A DNA stretch of 41,802 nt from Aquabacter sediminis. GTDB lineage: Bacteria > Pseudomonadota > Alphaproteobacteria > Rhizobiales > Xanthobacteraceae. The position numbers and the translations under genes are program-made. This document shows, in pieces, positions 8,654-17,134 of the stretch (positions within the stretch are counted from its first letter, which is position 1; the number at the start of each line of letters is the position of its first letter). The notes beneath the pieces are model-generated. The model worked only from the letters and a program-made list of their open reading frames with translations, was not told the origin of the DNA and did no database searches. The stretch is taken from the NCBI RefSeq assembly GCF_028863665.1, contig NZ_JARBFX010000019.1, positions 1 to 41,802 of the forward strand. Direction: 5' to 3'.

Positions 8654-11398
8654 TTACTCGATCGGTGCCAGGATCACGCCGCGCTCATCCGTGACGATCT
8701 TGAAGCCTTCGGGCACATCGAAGGCGATGCGCACCGGCGGAGGAGACACCTTCTCCTCCGCGGCCATTTCCTCAGGCTTGAAATAGATGATCTTCTTCCA
8801 GCAGGCGGTGATGCCATCGCAGAAGACGAGCACCAGATCGTCGCGCCGGGCCATGTTCAAAGCGATGTCGACCGCGGTCAGTTCCTCCGGCGCGATCATA
8901 ATCTGCTCATCCTTGACCCCGAACGACATGAGCGCGGCGCGCATGAGGTCCGGGATTTCGGTGGGTCCGCGGCCGCGCAGGTTGTCGTCGCGATGGCAGA
9001 TATAGGTGTCGAACTTGCCGGCCACCTTCTCCGCGATGTCGCGCACGTCCTCGTCGCGCCGGTCGCCCGGGCAGGTGACGCACACGATGCGCTTGCCGCG
9101 CGGCTTCAGGCGTTCCACCAGGTCCACCATGGCGCCGACGGCGGCTTCGTTGTGGCCATAGTCCAGGATCACCCGGAAGCCGTGCTCGTCGAACACATTC
9201 ATGCGGCCGGGGGACTGGAAGAAGGTGTTGTCGAAGGTGCGCAGGCCGGTGCGGATCTGGTCGAGGCTCTTGCCCAGCGCATAGGCCATGGCCGCCGCGA
9301 ACATGGCATTCTCCACATTGTGGAGCGCCTTGCCCTCGATGGTGGCGGGGATCAGATGGGTCCAGATGAGGGGGATCTGGGTGCCGTTGTCATAGATGAC
9401 GATCTGGTCGCCGTTCAGGCCCTCTTCCAGCACGATGGCCCGCTTGCCGAGCCGGATATGCTCGCGCACCAGCTCATGGTGGGGATTGCGGGTCACGTAA
9501 AACAGGTTCTTGGCGCTGGTATAGGACGCCATCTTCAGCGTGTATTCGTTGTCGGCGTTCAGCACCGCGGTGTCCCGCGCCACTTCCACCACCACGCGCT
9601 TCACGCGGGCCAGCTCGTCCACCGTGTCGACGCCGCCAAGGCCCAGATGGTCTGACGTGACGTTCAGCACCGCGCCCACGTCGCAATACATGTAGCCGAG
9701 GCCCGAGCGCACGATGCCGCCGCGTGCCGTCTCCAGCACCGCAATGTCCACGGTCGGGTCGCGCAGCACCATCTTGGCGGAGACCGGGCCGGTCATGTCG
9801 CCCTTCACCGTCACGTTGCCGTCGATATAGACCGCGTCGGTGGAGGTCTGGCCCACCACATGGCCCGCCATCTTCAGGATGTGGGCGAGCATGCGCGAGC
9901 AGGTGGTCTTGCCGTTGGTGCCCGTGAGCGCTGCCACCGGAATGCGGCTCTGCGTGCCCGGCGGGAACAGCATGTCCATGATCGCCCCGCCCACGTCGCG
10001 CGGCTTGCCCTCGGAGGGCGAGATGTGCATGCGCAGGCCCGGCCCCGCATTGATCTCGCAGATGGCCCCGCCCGTGTCGCGATAGGATTGGGTGATGTCG
10101 GAGGTCAGGAAGTCCACCGCGCCGAGATCGAGGCCCACCGCCAGGATGGCGCGCTCGGCCATGGACTTGTTGTCGGGATGGATGACGTCCGTCACATCCA
10201 CGGCGGTGCCGCCGGTGGAGATGTTGGCGGTCTTGCGCAGATAGACCACCTCGCCCTCGGGCGGCACGCTCTCGGCGGTGTAGCCCTTCTCGCCCAGGAG
10301 GCGGAAGGCCTGGTCGTCCAGCTCCAGCTTGGTGAGCACATTGTCGTGGCCGACGCCGCGGCGCGGGTCGAGGTTCACGATATCAACCAGCTCGGCCACC
10401 GTGTGGCTGCCATCGCCCACCACATGGCCGGGCACGCGCTTGGCGGCGGCCACCAGCTTGCCATTGACCACCAGGAGGCGATGGTCGTCGCCGACGATCA
10501 TGCTCTCCACCACCACGGCGGAGCCTTCTTCGTCGGCCACCGCGAAGGCTTTCTCCACCTCCTCGTCGGTGGTGATGTTGACGGTGACGCCGCGGCCGTG
10601 ATTGCCGTCCAGCGGCTTGACCACCACCGGATAGCCGATGCGGCGGGCGGCTGAGACGGCCTCGTCGGCGTCATAGACCAGCTTCTGCTGCGGCACCGGC
10701 AGGCCGAGATCGCCGAGGATGGTGTTGCACACGCCCTTGTCGGAGGCGATCTCCACGGCGATGTGCGAGGTCATGGAGGTGAGCGCGGCCTCGATGCGCT
10801 TCTGGAACTTGCCCTGGCCCACCTGGATCAGGCTCTGGTCGTTGAGGCGCACCCAGGGAATGTCGCGGGCTTCCGCCGCCTTCACCAAGGCGAGGGCGGA
10901 CGGGCCGAGCGAGCGCTTCTGGGCGAAGCGCAGGAAGCGGTCCAGCTCGTCCTCGAAATCATAGGGCTCGTCATCGGACGCGCGGGGGGCGATCAGCTCG
11001 ATGATGAGGTCGCAGGCCAGGTCGCCCGCCTCCAGGCCGATCTCGTCGGATTCATAGCCATAGAGCACTTCCACGTCGTCGGTGCCGGGCACCGGGACGG
11101 CGGTCGCGAGATCGGTCGGCGCGCCGGCCAGGCGCTGCAGGTTCAGCGCCACATGGGCGATCAGCTCGCCGAGGCCGCAATCGGGCGAGGTGCGGGCGCG
11201 GTCCACCCACAGGCTTCCGTCGGGCAGGCGATCGGACGCCATGGTCGGAACGTATTTCAGCAGCGTGTCGAGAACGCCCGCGCCATAGCTCGCCACCGAG
11301 GCGGTGGAGCGGGACCGCAGATCCACCGTCAGCCGGATCAGCGGCACCTTGGCATAGCTGTTCGGACCGACATAGGCGGCTGTCGAGATGATATCCAT
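8654..11398 (-). CDS. cphA: Cyanophycin synthetase
   Basis: 914 aa, full length for CphA (commonly about 870-910). The order is an N-terminal domain (about 1-160), an ATP-grasp domain with KPLDGNHGRGV (261-271) and ending in the CEINAGPG segment (448-454), then a Mur-ligase-like domain with P-loop GTNGKTT (493-499) and the LDYGHNEAA segment. CphA extends a poly-aspartate backbone and attaches Arg to each side chain, spending ATP, in the cytoplasm. It is the first gene of the cphA-cyanophycinase operon and diverges from the cphZ-like gene over a 387-nt control region with two TTGCAATGCA boxes. Cyanophycin synthesis by this organism is therefore strongly supported. Confidence 0.95.
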   Translation of the reverse strand: MDIISTAAYVGPNSYAKVPLIRLTVDLRSRSTASVASYGAGVLDTLLKYVPTMASDRLPDGSLWVDRARTSPDCGLGELIAHVALNLQRLAGAPTDLATAVPVPGTDDVEVLYGYESDEIGLEAGDLACDLIIELIAPRASDDEPYDFEDELDRFLRFAQKRSLGPSALALVKAAEARDIPWVRLNDQSLIQVGQGKFQKRIEAALTSMTSHIAVEIASDKGVCNTILGDLGLPVPQQKLVYDADEAVSAARRIGYPVVVKPLDGNHGRGVTVNITTDEEVEKAFAVADEEGSAVVVESMIVGDDHRLLVVNGKLVAAAKRVPGHVVGDGSHTVAELVDIVNLDPRRGVGHDNVLTKLELDDQAFRLLGEKGYTAESVPPEGEVVYLRKTANISTGGTAVDVTDVIHPDNKSMAERAILAVGLDLGAVDFLTSDITQSYRDTGGAICEINAGPGLRMHISPSEGKPRDVGGAIMDMLFPPGTQSRIPVAALTGTNGKTTCSRMLAHILKMAGHVVGQTSTDAVYIDGNVTVKGDMTGPVSAKMVLRDPTVDIAVLETARGGIVRSGLGYMYCDVGAVLNVTSDHLGLGGVDTVDELARVKRVVVEVARDTAVLNADNEYTLKMASYTSAKNLFYVTRNPHHELVREHIRLGKRAIVLEEGLNGDQIVIYDNGTQIPLIWTHLIPATIEGKALHNVENAMFAAAMAYALGKSLDQIRTGLRTFDNTFFQSPGRMNVFDEHGFRVILDYGHNEAAVGAMVDLVERLKPRGKRIVCVTCPGDRRDEDVRDIAEKVAGKFDTYICHRDDNLRGRGPTEIPDLMRAALMSFGVKDEQIMIAPEELTAVDIALNMARRDDLVLVFCDGITACWKKIIYFKPEEMAAEEKVSPPPVRIAFDVPEGFKIVTDERGVILAPIE

Positions 11399-11541
11399 GA
11401 TGGTAGTTCCCCAGCGAGCCGACGACGTCGGCGCTGCCCCGTTCTGGAAGTGACCCTGTTCTCATCCTTGTGCCGGAGCCTTCGCGGGCGGTGAACCCCG
11501 CCGGCGCCTTGCGCGGCACGCGTCCGCAAAAATGCGGATGC

Positions 11542-11551
11542 TGCATTGCAA
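11542..11551 (-). promoter_or_regulatory. PhaR-like box (TGC-N3-GCA) in the cphA/cphZ region
   Basis: TTGCAATGCA on the minus strand, containing the TGC-N3-GCA core reported for PhaR in Paracoccus. It lies about 145 nt upstream of the cphA start. Assignment is by motif likeness only. Confidence 0.4.
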
Positions 11552-11755
11552 TACGCACGACTGCTCTGCCACCGCGCGCAGATGGGGTTCGGACCCTCGT
11601 CCGCACCTTGCCCGCGCCCGGCCGGCCGCCGGTTCACGCACCCGAAAAATCTCCAGGTCGCAGAGAGCCTAGACCCAATCGAGAGCGCCAAGCAATATGG
11701 CGTCGTCCACAGGCGGCGCGCCCGGCGCAAGCCGTTCTCGAACCGACTATTTTCG

Positions 11756-11765
11756 TTGCAATGCA
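11756..11765 (+). promoter_or_regulatory. PhaR-like box close to the cphZ start
   Basis: TTGCAATGCA inside the near-palindrome GTTGCAATGCACAAC (11755-11769). Its position 20 nt before the cphZ start would suit a repressor that overlaps the promoter or transcript start. Same decamer as the box at 11542-11551. Confidence 0.4.
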
Positions 11766-11785
11766 CAACAGGGGCGAACGCGATT

Positions 11786-12994
11786 ATGGCGCAAATTGAG
11801 GCAAGTCCCGGATCAGCCGCCCCATCCGGCCCGCTCCCCTCCCCCCTGCCCGCCCCCCTGCCCGCCCCGGTCTCCCGCACCGTTCTTCCCCTCGCCGGGA
11901 CAGGGCCTGACGGAGGGCCCGCCGCCCTGACTGTGCTGCGTTTTGGAACGCCCGGCGCACGGCCCAAGGCCTATCTCCAGGCCGGCCTGCACGCGGATGA
12001 GTTTCCCGGCATGCTGGCGCTGCGCCACCTTGCCGCACGGCTGGAGGAACGGGCGGCGCGCGGCGAGATTGCGGGCGAGATCGTCCTGGTGCCGCAGGCC
12101 AATCCGCTGGGGCTGGCCCAGCACCGCTTCGGCCTGCTCCAGGGGCGATTCCACGAGGCCAGCGGCGCCAATTTCAACCGCGACTATCCCGACCTGGCCG
12201 CCGCCATCGGCGACAGAATCGGCCCTCGCCTGGGTCCCGATCCGGCCGCCAATATCGCCACCATCCGGGCCGCCATGGGCGATGCGCTCGCCGACATGAC
12301 CGGCGAGGGCGAGATGGAGCGCCTGCGCCTCACGCTCATGGGCCTTGCCTATGATGCGGACATGGTGCTCGACCTGCACGCCGACAACGAGGCGCTGCTG
12401 CATCTCTATATCGGCACCCCGCTCTGGCCCGATGCCCAGGACCTCGCCGCCGAGATCGACGCCCGCGCCGTGCTGCTGGCGGAAGTCTCCGGCGGCCATC
12501 CGTTCGACGAGGCGTGCGGCGGCCCCTGGTGGGCGCTGGCGCGGCGGTTTCCCGAGCATCCCATTCCGCCCGCTTGCCTGTCCGCCACGCTGGAACTGCG
12601 CTGCAACGACACCGTGGACGAGGCGCTCGCCGCCCGCGACGCGGCCGCGCTGGAACGCTTTCTTCGCCGGCGCGGCGTCATTGCCGGCGGCCTCGACGAG
12701 GCCCTGCCCCGCCTGCTGTGCGAGGCGACGCCGCTGGAGGCCATGCAACAGCTGCGCTCCCCCTCCTACGGTCTCATCGCCTATGTCCGGCGCCTGGGCG
12801 ACACCGTCGCCGCGGGCGAGGAAGTGGCGCGGATCATCGATCCGGTGGGGGAGAGCGTGCCCGTCCTGGCCACCACGGACGGACTTCTCTTTGCGCGCCA
12901 CAATCAGACCTATGCCTGGCCCGGCAAGGTGATCGGCAAGATCGCCGGCGCCCATGCCTTGCCCGAGCGCACCGGCAAGCTGCTGACGGATTAA
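11786..12994 (+). CDS. cphZ: CphZ/AotO-type M14-family cyanophycin dipeptide hydrolase (succinylglutamate desuccinylase/aspartoacylase family)
   Basis: 402 aa. Start at 11786 (MAQIEASPG); the open frame upstream is non-coding in character. Zinc-site residues by family pattern are His69 and Glu72 (HADE) and His198 (LDLHADNE), with Glu270 (LELR) as general base; NFNRDYPD lies between. The C-terminal about 80 residues form a biotinyl-like tail (GDTVAAGEEVARIIDPVGE), usual for this family. CphZ hydrolyses beta-Asp-Arg released by cyanophycinase, and its homologue AotO serves Pseudomonas. Position opposite cphA and the double cyanophycinase makes CphZ the best call over a generic deacylase. It completes cyanophycin breakdown to Asp and Arg. 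The Pro/Ala-rich residues 10-30 are unusual. Confidence 0.8.
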   Translation: MAQIEASPGSAAPSGPLPSPLPAPLPAPVSRTVLPLAGTGPDGGPAALTVLRFGTPGARPKAYLQAGLHADEFPGMLALRHLAARLEERAARGEIAGEIVLVPQANPLGLAQHRFGLLQGRFHEASGANFNRDYPDLAAAIGDRIGPRLGPDPAANIATIRAAMGDALADMTGEGEMERLRLTLMGLAYDADMVLDLHADNEALLHLYIGTPLWPDAQDLAAEIDARAVLLAEVSGGHPFDEACGGPWWALARRFPEHPIPPACLSATLELRCNDTVDEALAARDAAALERFLRRRGVIAGGLDEALPRLLCEATPLEAMQQLRSPSYGLIAYVRRLGDTVAAGEEVARIIDPVGESVPVLATTDGLLFARHNQTYAWPGKVIGKIAGAHALPERTGKLLTD

Positions 12995-13055
12995 CGCTTC
13001 CTGGCGCTTGCGGCCTGGAATCCGGCAAAAAAGTGCGGGCAGTGTGAAAATTTTG

Positions 13056-13071
13056 TGGCACGCTGATTGCT
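13056..13071 (+). promoter_or_regulatory. Sigma-54 (RpoN) promoter upstream of the cationic amino-acid permease
   Basis: TGGCACGCTGATTGCT fits the -24/-12 consensus TGGCACG-N4-TTGCW exactly. GG at 13057-13058 and GC at 13069-13070 are separated by exactly 10 nt. It lies 81 nt before the permease ATG and after the cphZ stop. It implies activation by an enhancer-binding protein such as NtrC, linking the permease-usp pair to nitrogen status. No clear NtrC enhancer was found nearby. Confidence 0.75.
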
Positions 13072-13151
13072 GGGTGACACGACACAGCCCCGCAAAGGGG
13101 CGCCCGCCCCGTGAAGGACGGCGGGAGCAGAATCGAAAGACGGGGTCTTCC

Positions 13152-14582
13152 ATGAGTGGGTCGGGGAATTGGAGCAGTGAGTTGCTGCGGTGCAAGCCAG
13201 TCACCGCGCTGGTGGACGAGCATGGGGGCGGCGGCAAAGGCCATCTGGAACGCAGCATTGGCCTGTTCCAGCTCACCATGCTGGGGGTGGGCGCCACCAT
13301 CGGCACCGGTATCTTCGTGGCGCTGACCGCCGCCGTGCCGGAAGCGGGCCCGGCCGTGGTGGTCTCCTTCATCATTGCCGGCATCACGGCGGCCCTGACC
13401 GCCCTGTGCTATGCGGAGATTGCCTCCACCATCCCGGTTTCCGGCTCGGCCTATTCCTATGCCTATGCCACGCTGGGCGAATTCGTCGCCTATGTGGTGG
13501 GCGCCTGCCTGCTGCTTGAATATGCGGTTTCCGCCTCCGCCATCGCGGTGGGCTGGGGGCAATATCTGAACGAGGTGTTCCTGGACGTGTTCGGCTGGCA
13601 GATGCCGGACGCCATCAGCCAGCCTCCCGGGGCGGGCGGCTATTTCAACCTGCCGGCCATCGTGCTGGTGGCCATGTGCGCCTCGCTGCTCATGAAGGGC
13701 GCGCGGGAATCCACCACCATCAACGCCATCCTGGTGGTGCTGAAGCTGGGCGTGCTGGCCATGTTCATCATCATCGCCTTCTCCGCCTTCAATTCGGAGA
13801 ACCTCACCCCCTTCACCCCGAAGGGCTGGCTGGGGGTGGGCGCCGCGGCGGGCACCATCTTCTTCTCCTATATCGGCATCGATGCCGTCTCCACCGCTGG
13901 CGAGGAGGTCAAGAACCCCCGCCGCAACATGCCGCTCGGCATCATCATGTCGCTGTTCCTGGTGACGGTGGTCTACGTGCTGGTGGCGCTGGCGGGCGTC
14001 GGCGCGCAGAAATGGACGGAGTTCCAGGGCCAGGATGCGGGGCTCGCCGTGATCCTGCGCAACATTACGGGCGCCACCTGGCCGTCCTTCGTGCTGTCGC
14101 TGGGGGCCATCATCTCCATCTTCTCCATCACGCTGGTGGTGATGTACGGGCAGACGCGCATCCTCTTCGCCATGAGCCGCGATGGGCTCTTGCCCAAGAT
14201 GTTCCAGAAGGTGGACCCCAAGACCATGACGCCGGTGACGAACACCTATATCGTCGCCGTCTTCATCGCCTTCCTGGCCGCCCTCATCCCGCTGGACGTG
14301 CTGGCCAACCTCACCTCCATGGGCACGCTGATCGCCTTCTCGGTGGTCTCCATGGGCGTCATCATCCTGCGCCGCACCCGGCCGGACCTGCCGCGCGGCT
14401 ATTCGGTGCCGCTGTTCCCCTTCGTGCCCATCGCCAGCGTGCTGTTCTGCGTCTACCTCATCACCCAGCTGCCGTGGGACACCTACGCCATGTTCGTGGT
14501 GTGGATCGCCATCGCGCTGGTTGTCTATTTCAAATATTCGCGCAAGAACTCCCTGCTCAACCAGGATGGGGGCGCGCGATGA
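13152..14582 (+). CDS. Cationic amino-acid transporter (CAT-type APC permease)
   Basis: 476 aa with about 12 hydrophobic segments. The N-terminus (LLRCKPV, then HLERSIGLFQLTMLGVGATIGTGIFV) is the CAT-family signature with the GATIGTGIF substrate loop; FFSYIGIDAVSTAGEEVKNPRRNMP and SRDGLLPKMF follow. It likely imports arginine, lysine or ornithine across the inner membrane. The ATG at 13152 begins the conserved part. It is preceded by a sigma-54 promoter and overlaps the following usp gene by 4 nt (ATGA), so they are translationally coupled. Next to the cyanophycin genes it probably supplies arginine for storage under nitrogen control. Exact substrate not determinable. Confidence 0.85.
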   Translation: MSGSGNWSSELLRCKPVTALVDEHGGGGKGHLERSIGLFQLTMLGVGATIGTGIFVALTAAVPEAGPAVVVSFIIAGITAALTALCYAEIASTIPVSGSAYSYAYATLGEFVAYVVGACLLLEYAVSASAIAVGWGQYLNEVFLDVFGWQMPDAISQPPGAGGYFNLPAIVLVAMCASLLMKGARESTTINAILVVLKLGVLAMFIIIAFSAFNSENLTPFTPKGWLGVGAAAGTIFFSYIGIDAVSTAGEEVKNPRRNMPLGIIMSLFLVTVVYVLVALAGVGAQKWTEFQGQDAGLAVILRNITGATWPSFVLSLGAIISIFSITLVVMYGQTRILFAMSRDGLLPKMFQKVDPKTMTPVTNTYIVAVFIAFLAALIPLDVLANLTSMGTLIAFSVVSMGVIILRRTRPDLPRGYSVPLFPFVPIASVLFCVYLITQLPWDTYAMFVVWIAIALVVYFKYSRKNSLLNQDGGAR

Positions 14583-15448
14583 GCTATGTGGTCGGTTACT
14601 CGCCCGACCGGGGCGGCGCCGACGCGCTGGCGGTGGGGCGCATGCTGGCCATGGCCGGCGACGTGCCCCTGACGGTCTGCGTGGTGACGCCGGAAACCTG
14701 GGGCTATCCCTCGCCCGCGGCGGTGGATGCCGAGTACAAGGTGTTCCTGGCCAAATATGCCGAGAAGGCCCTCGCCAAGGCGGCGGCCTATCTGGGGGGC
14801 AAGGTGAAGGCCGATTTCGTGGCCACCTCCGCCCCCTCGGCCGCCAAGGGCATCACCCGCATCGCCAATGAGAGCGATGCCGAGATCACCATTCTCGGCT
14901 CGGCGCGGGACGGCAAGAAGATGCGCTGCGTGTTCGGCTCCACCGCCTCGGCGGTGCTGGCGGGCACCAAATTCCCCACCATGCTCGCCCCCTTCGGCTA
15001 TGCGGCCTCCGCGCCCGACAAGCTGGAGCGGGTGACCTGCGCCTATTCCGACGACCATGAGGGCCGCTCCACCCTGGAAGTGGCCGTCTCGCTGGCCCGC
15101 CGCCACGGCGTGCCGCTGCGCCTCGTCACCTTCGTGGTGCGCGACAAGCAGATGTATCCCTCCGACGTGGGCCTCCACGCCGAGGACATGGTGGCCAATG
15201 CCTGGAAGCAGCAGGCCGCCGCCGCCCAGGCCCAGGCGATGGACCAACTTCCCGACGACATCACGGCCACCGCCACCATCGGCGACGGCCGCGACTGGAA
15301 GCACGCCATCGCCAATGTGGGCTGGCTGAAGGGCGACATCCTGGTGGCCGGCGCCCATCACGAACAGGGCGTGTGGGCCTTCCTCTTCGGCACCGCCTTC
15401 ACGCGCCTGCTGCGCTATGCCAGCGTGCCGGTCTTGGCGGTGGATTAA
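14579..15448 (+). CDS. Universal stress protein, tandem UspA domains
   Basis: 289 aa with two Usp domains. The first (about 1-140) starts SYVVGYSPDRGGADAL and ends with ITILGSARDGKKMRCVFGSTAS, a variant of the G-X2-G-X9-G-(S/T) nucleotide loop. The second (about 148-289) ends DILVAGAHHEQGVWAFLFGTA and PVLAVD. The ATG overlaps the permease stop (ATGA), a hallmark of co-translation. CAT permease-Usp pairs occur in other bacteria, where the Usp partner is thought to modulate the transporter in response to energy or stress. Soluble and probably membrane-associated through its partner; the regulatory role is inference. Confidence 0.8.
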   Translation: MSYVVGYSPDRGGADALAVGRMLAMAGDVPLTVCVVTPETWGYPSPAAVDAEYKVFLAKYAEKALAKAAAYLGGKVKADFVATSAPSAAKGITRIANESDAEITILGSARDGKKMRCVFGSTASAVLAGTKFPTMLAPFGYAASAPDKLERVTCAYSDDHEGRSTLEVAVSLARRHGVPLRLVTFVVRDKQMYPSDVGLHAEDMVANAWKQQAAAAQAQAMDQLPDDITATATIGDGRDWKHAIANVGWLKGDILVAGAHHEQGVWAFLFGTAFTRLLRYASVPVLAVD

Positions 15449-15470
15449 GGGAGAGGTGGGGAAACGGACG

Positions 15471-15498
15471 CGCGCGCTCTCGGGAGGGAGGGCGCGCG
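15471..15498. terminator. Possible hairpin between usp and the SEFIR gene
   Basis: CGCGCGC (15471-15477) and GCGCGCG (15492-15498) can pair around a 14-nt loop, 22 nt after the usp stop. There is no T-run, so termination is uncertain. Confidence 0.25.
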
Positions 15499-15526
15499 GG
15501 GGTGCGAAGGTCACTCCCGTGAAGCC

Positions 15527-16951
15527 CTAAGGACTGGTTGCAAGCTCGCCAAGCCTCGCCAATTGAGATATATTCAGCCGCATAAAATCCCACCGAGGCC
15601 GCGAACTGGGTGGCACACTGTCTATTCTGTCCTGGAGTTCATCCTTATTCGCCACGCCGATCATCGGGGCGACTTTCATGAAGTACGACTTTGACTTCGA
15701 TCTTGCGAATATCTCAATTGGGTTGGGGTTACGGCCAATAAACTTGAGAGTATGGGGTTCCCAGCCAAGTCCATAACCTTCACCCAACGCCCGCAAATAG
15801 AGGACGAAATCAGCGGCCATAAGATTGCGAAACTCTACACCCAGCGCTTGACATCGCTCTTTCAACAATTCGGCCCGGGTAGAGGAGTGACGTAAGCGAG
15901 CATCTCTGTTGGCGAGCGACGGCATGTAATCCCCAAACACCGTAAACGGCCGCATGGGGTTAGATTTGTCATCGGAAGTAAAATATTCTGTAGATAACAG
16001 GTAATTTACAAAATCAAATCTTTCATACTTTAGTAAAATCGCAATCAAATACAAAAATAATTCATGTATTATGAATCGAAAATTATCAAACCAAATTTCG
16101 TTCCATTGATAAACACCGTCCGGAACCCGCATAAACGGCTCCATTTTTTCAAAAAATCTATGGATAACTCTGGCACAATCAATGCTTGGAACATAAATCG
16201 CAATTGATAGAAATACCTCAATCATTTCATTACGATAAGCTTTGAAATCAGATATATTTTTGAGCAACGCCTCTTCCCATTCCTCCGAAGTGACGTGATC
16301 ATTTTCCATTCTAAATTTTTCTAATTCACTCAAAAATACGTTTAAGTAATCCTGAAGCGGACCTTCAAAATTTTCGCGCTTTGTTCGCAATACTTCTTGC
16401 GCACGACGGAAAGCTAATAAGGTGGCAGCTTTCACGGATGACGACCCGACATCAAGAAAAGTCGGCCTTTTCCCTAATGGCGGCATGACATACGCTGGTT
16501 CATCCCACGCCCAACGTACGATCCCTTCAAATTCCTCGACATACTTAGCATCATCACTTAGATCAAAAAAGATGCGGCCTTTATAAAAAACAGGAACACA
16601 GGGCTCACCATCTTTATATTTTTCACGCACTGCGGCAACAAACTTCTCCTGCTCCCGCCTTGCATACAATTGAGGCGTTATAATTTGCGCCTCTGTCCCT
16701 GCACCACCAGTCCTAGCGTTTGATTTTTCGACATATCTTGCGTCACACACAAGAAGAACTTTATTGACAGACGCATCCGTCACCATCTGTTCCATAAAAG
16801 CGTTTGCGTCGTGCCCATGTTTGAGATGCCATTTGTCTATAATGACGAAAATGCCATTTTCGACGAGCTCTTCAGCTAAAGAGAGGACCCATTTTTCATG
16901 GCTCGGACTGGTCCAACTATACGAAATAAATAGTTTCGGACTTTCGGACAT
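15527..16951 (-). CDS. SEFIR (TIR-like) domain protein, candidate single-gene antiphage defence
   Basis: 474 aa. The N-terminal about 135 residues form a SEFIR domain: KLFISYSW (6-13), LAEELVENGIFVIIDKWHLKHG (25-46, basic loop), KVLLVCDARYVEKSN (64-78) and GGAGTEAQIIT (82-91) with conserved Glu87. SEFIR proteins are bacterial relatives of IL-17-receptor signalling domains; a single-gene SEFIR system that aborts phage infection with NAD depletion has been described. Residues about 190-474 are helical, rich in charged and aromatic residues, and match no domain I know; they may be the phage sensor. The gene and its flanks (about 15.53-17.12 kb) are strikingly AT-rich against very GC-rich neighbours, indicating recent acquisition. 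No integrase or repeats were seen. Confidence 0.75.
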   Translation of the reverse strand: MSESPKLFISYSWTSPSHEKWVLSLAEELVENGIFVIIDKWHLKHGHDANAFMEQMVTDASVNKVLLVCDARYVEKSNARTGGAGTEAQIITPQLYARREQEKFVAAVREKYKDGEPCVPVFYKGRIFFDLSDDAKYVEEFEGIVRWAWDEPAYVMPPLGKRPTFLDVGSSSVKAATLLAFRRAQEVLRTKRENFEGPLQDYLNVFLSELEKFRMENDHVTSEEWEEALLKNISDFKAYRNEMIEVFLSIAIYVPSIDCARVIHRFFEKMEPFMRVPDGVYQWNEIWFDNFRFIIHELFLYLIAILLKYERFDFVNYLLSTEYFTSDDKSNPMRPFTVFGDYMPSLANRDARLRHSSTRAELLKERCQALGVEFRNLMAADFVLYLRALGEGYGLGWEPHTLKFIGRNPNPIEIFARSKSKSYFMKVAPMIGVANKDELQDRIDSVPPSSRPRWDFMRLNISQLARLGELATSP

Positions 16952-17134
16952 TTCCTTGCCATACCCTGCTCGTTAGCATTTTACATTTTGCGCCTTTGAC
17001 GTGTAACCGGATCTGCGACTTGTCCGATTTTTAGATAACGTATGCAGCGCACTACTTTTTTAGCATATCCCTCCAGAGCACACCGCGTCAAAGATCTGAA
17101 AAGACGTTGCACTTAACATTCTGCTCATCCCCCC

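Larger units (their letters stand above)
11399..11785. promoter_or_regulatory. Divergent cphA/cphZ control region
   Basis: 387 nt between divergent start codons with no convincing gene. It contains two copies of the decamer TTGCAATGCA: one on the minus strand at 11542-11551 and one on the plus strand at 11756-11765, about 20 nt before the cphZ start. The rest is GC-rich with scattered AT-rich patches. No sigma-54 -24/-12 match was found on either strand. Confidence 0.5.

Noticed and set aside
11546-11785. Upstream extension of the CphZ-like protein
   Set aside because: The extra 80 codons have no family similarity and overlap the divergent promoter region with its repeated boxes.
15449-17134. 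Transposon or prophage remains around the AT-rich gene
   Set aside because: No transposase or integrase was found, and no terminal or direct repeats could be seen by eye at the borders.
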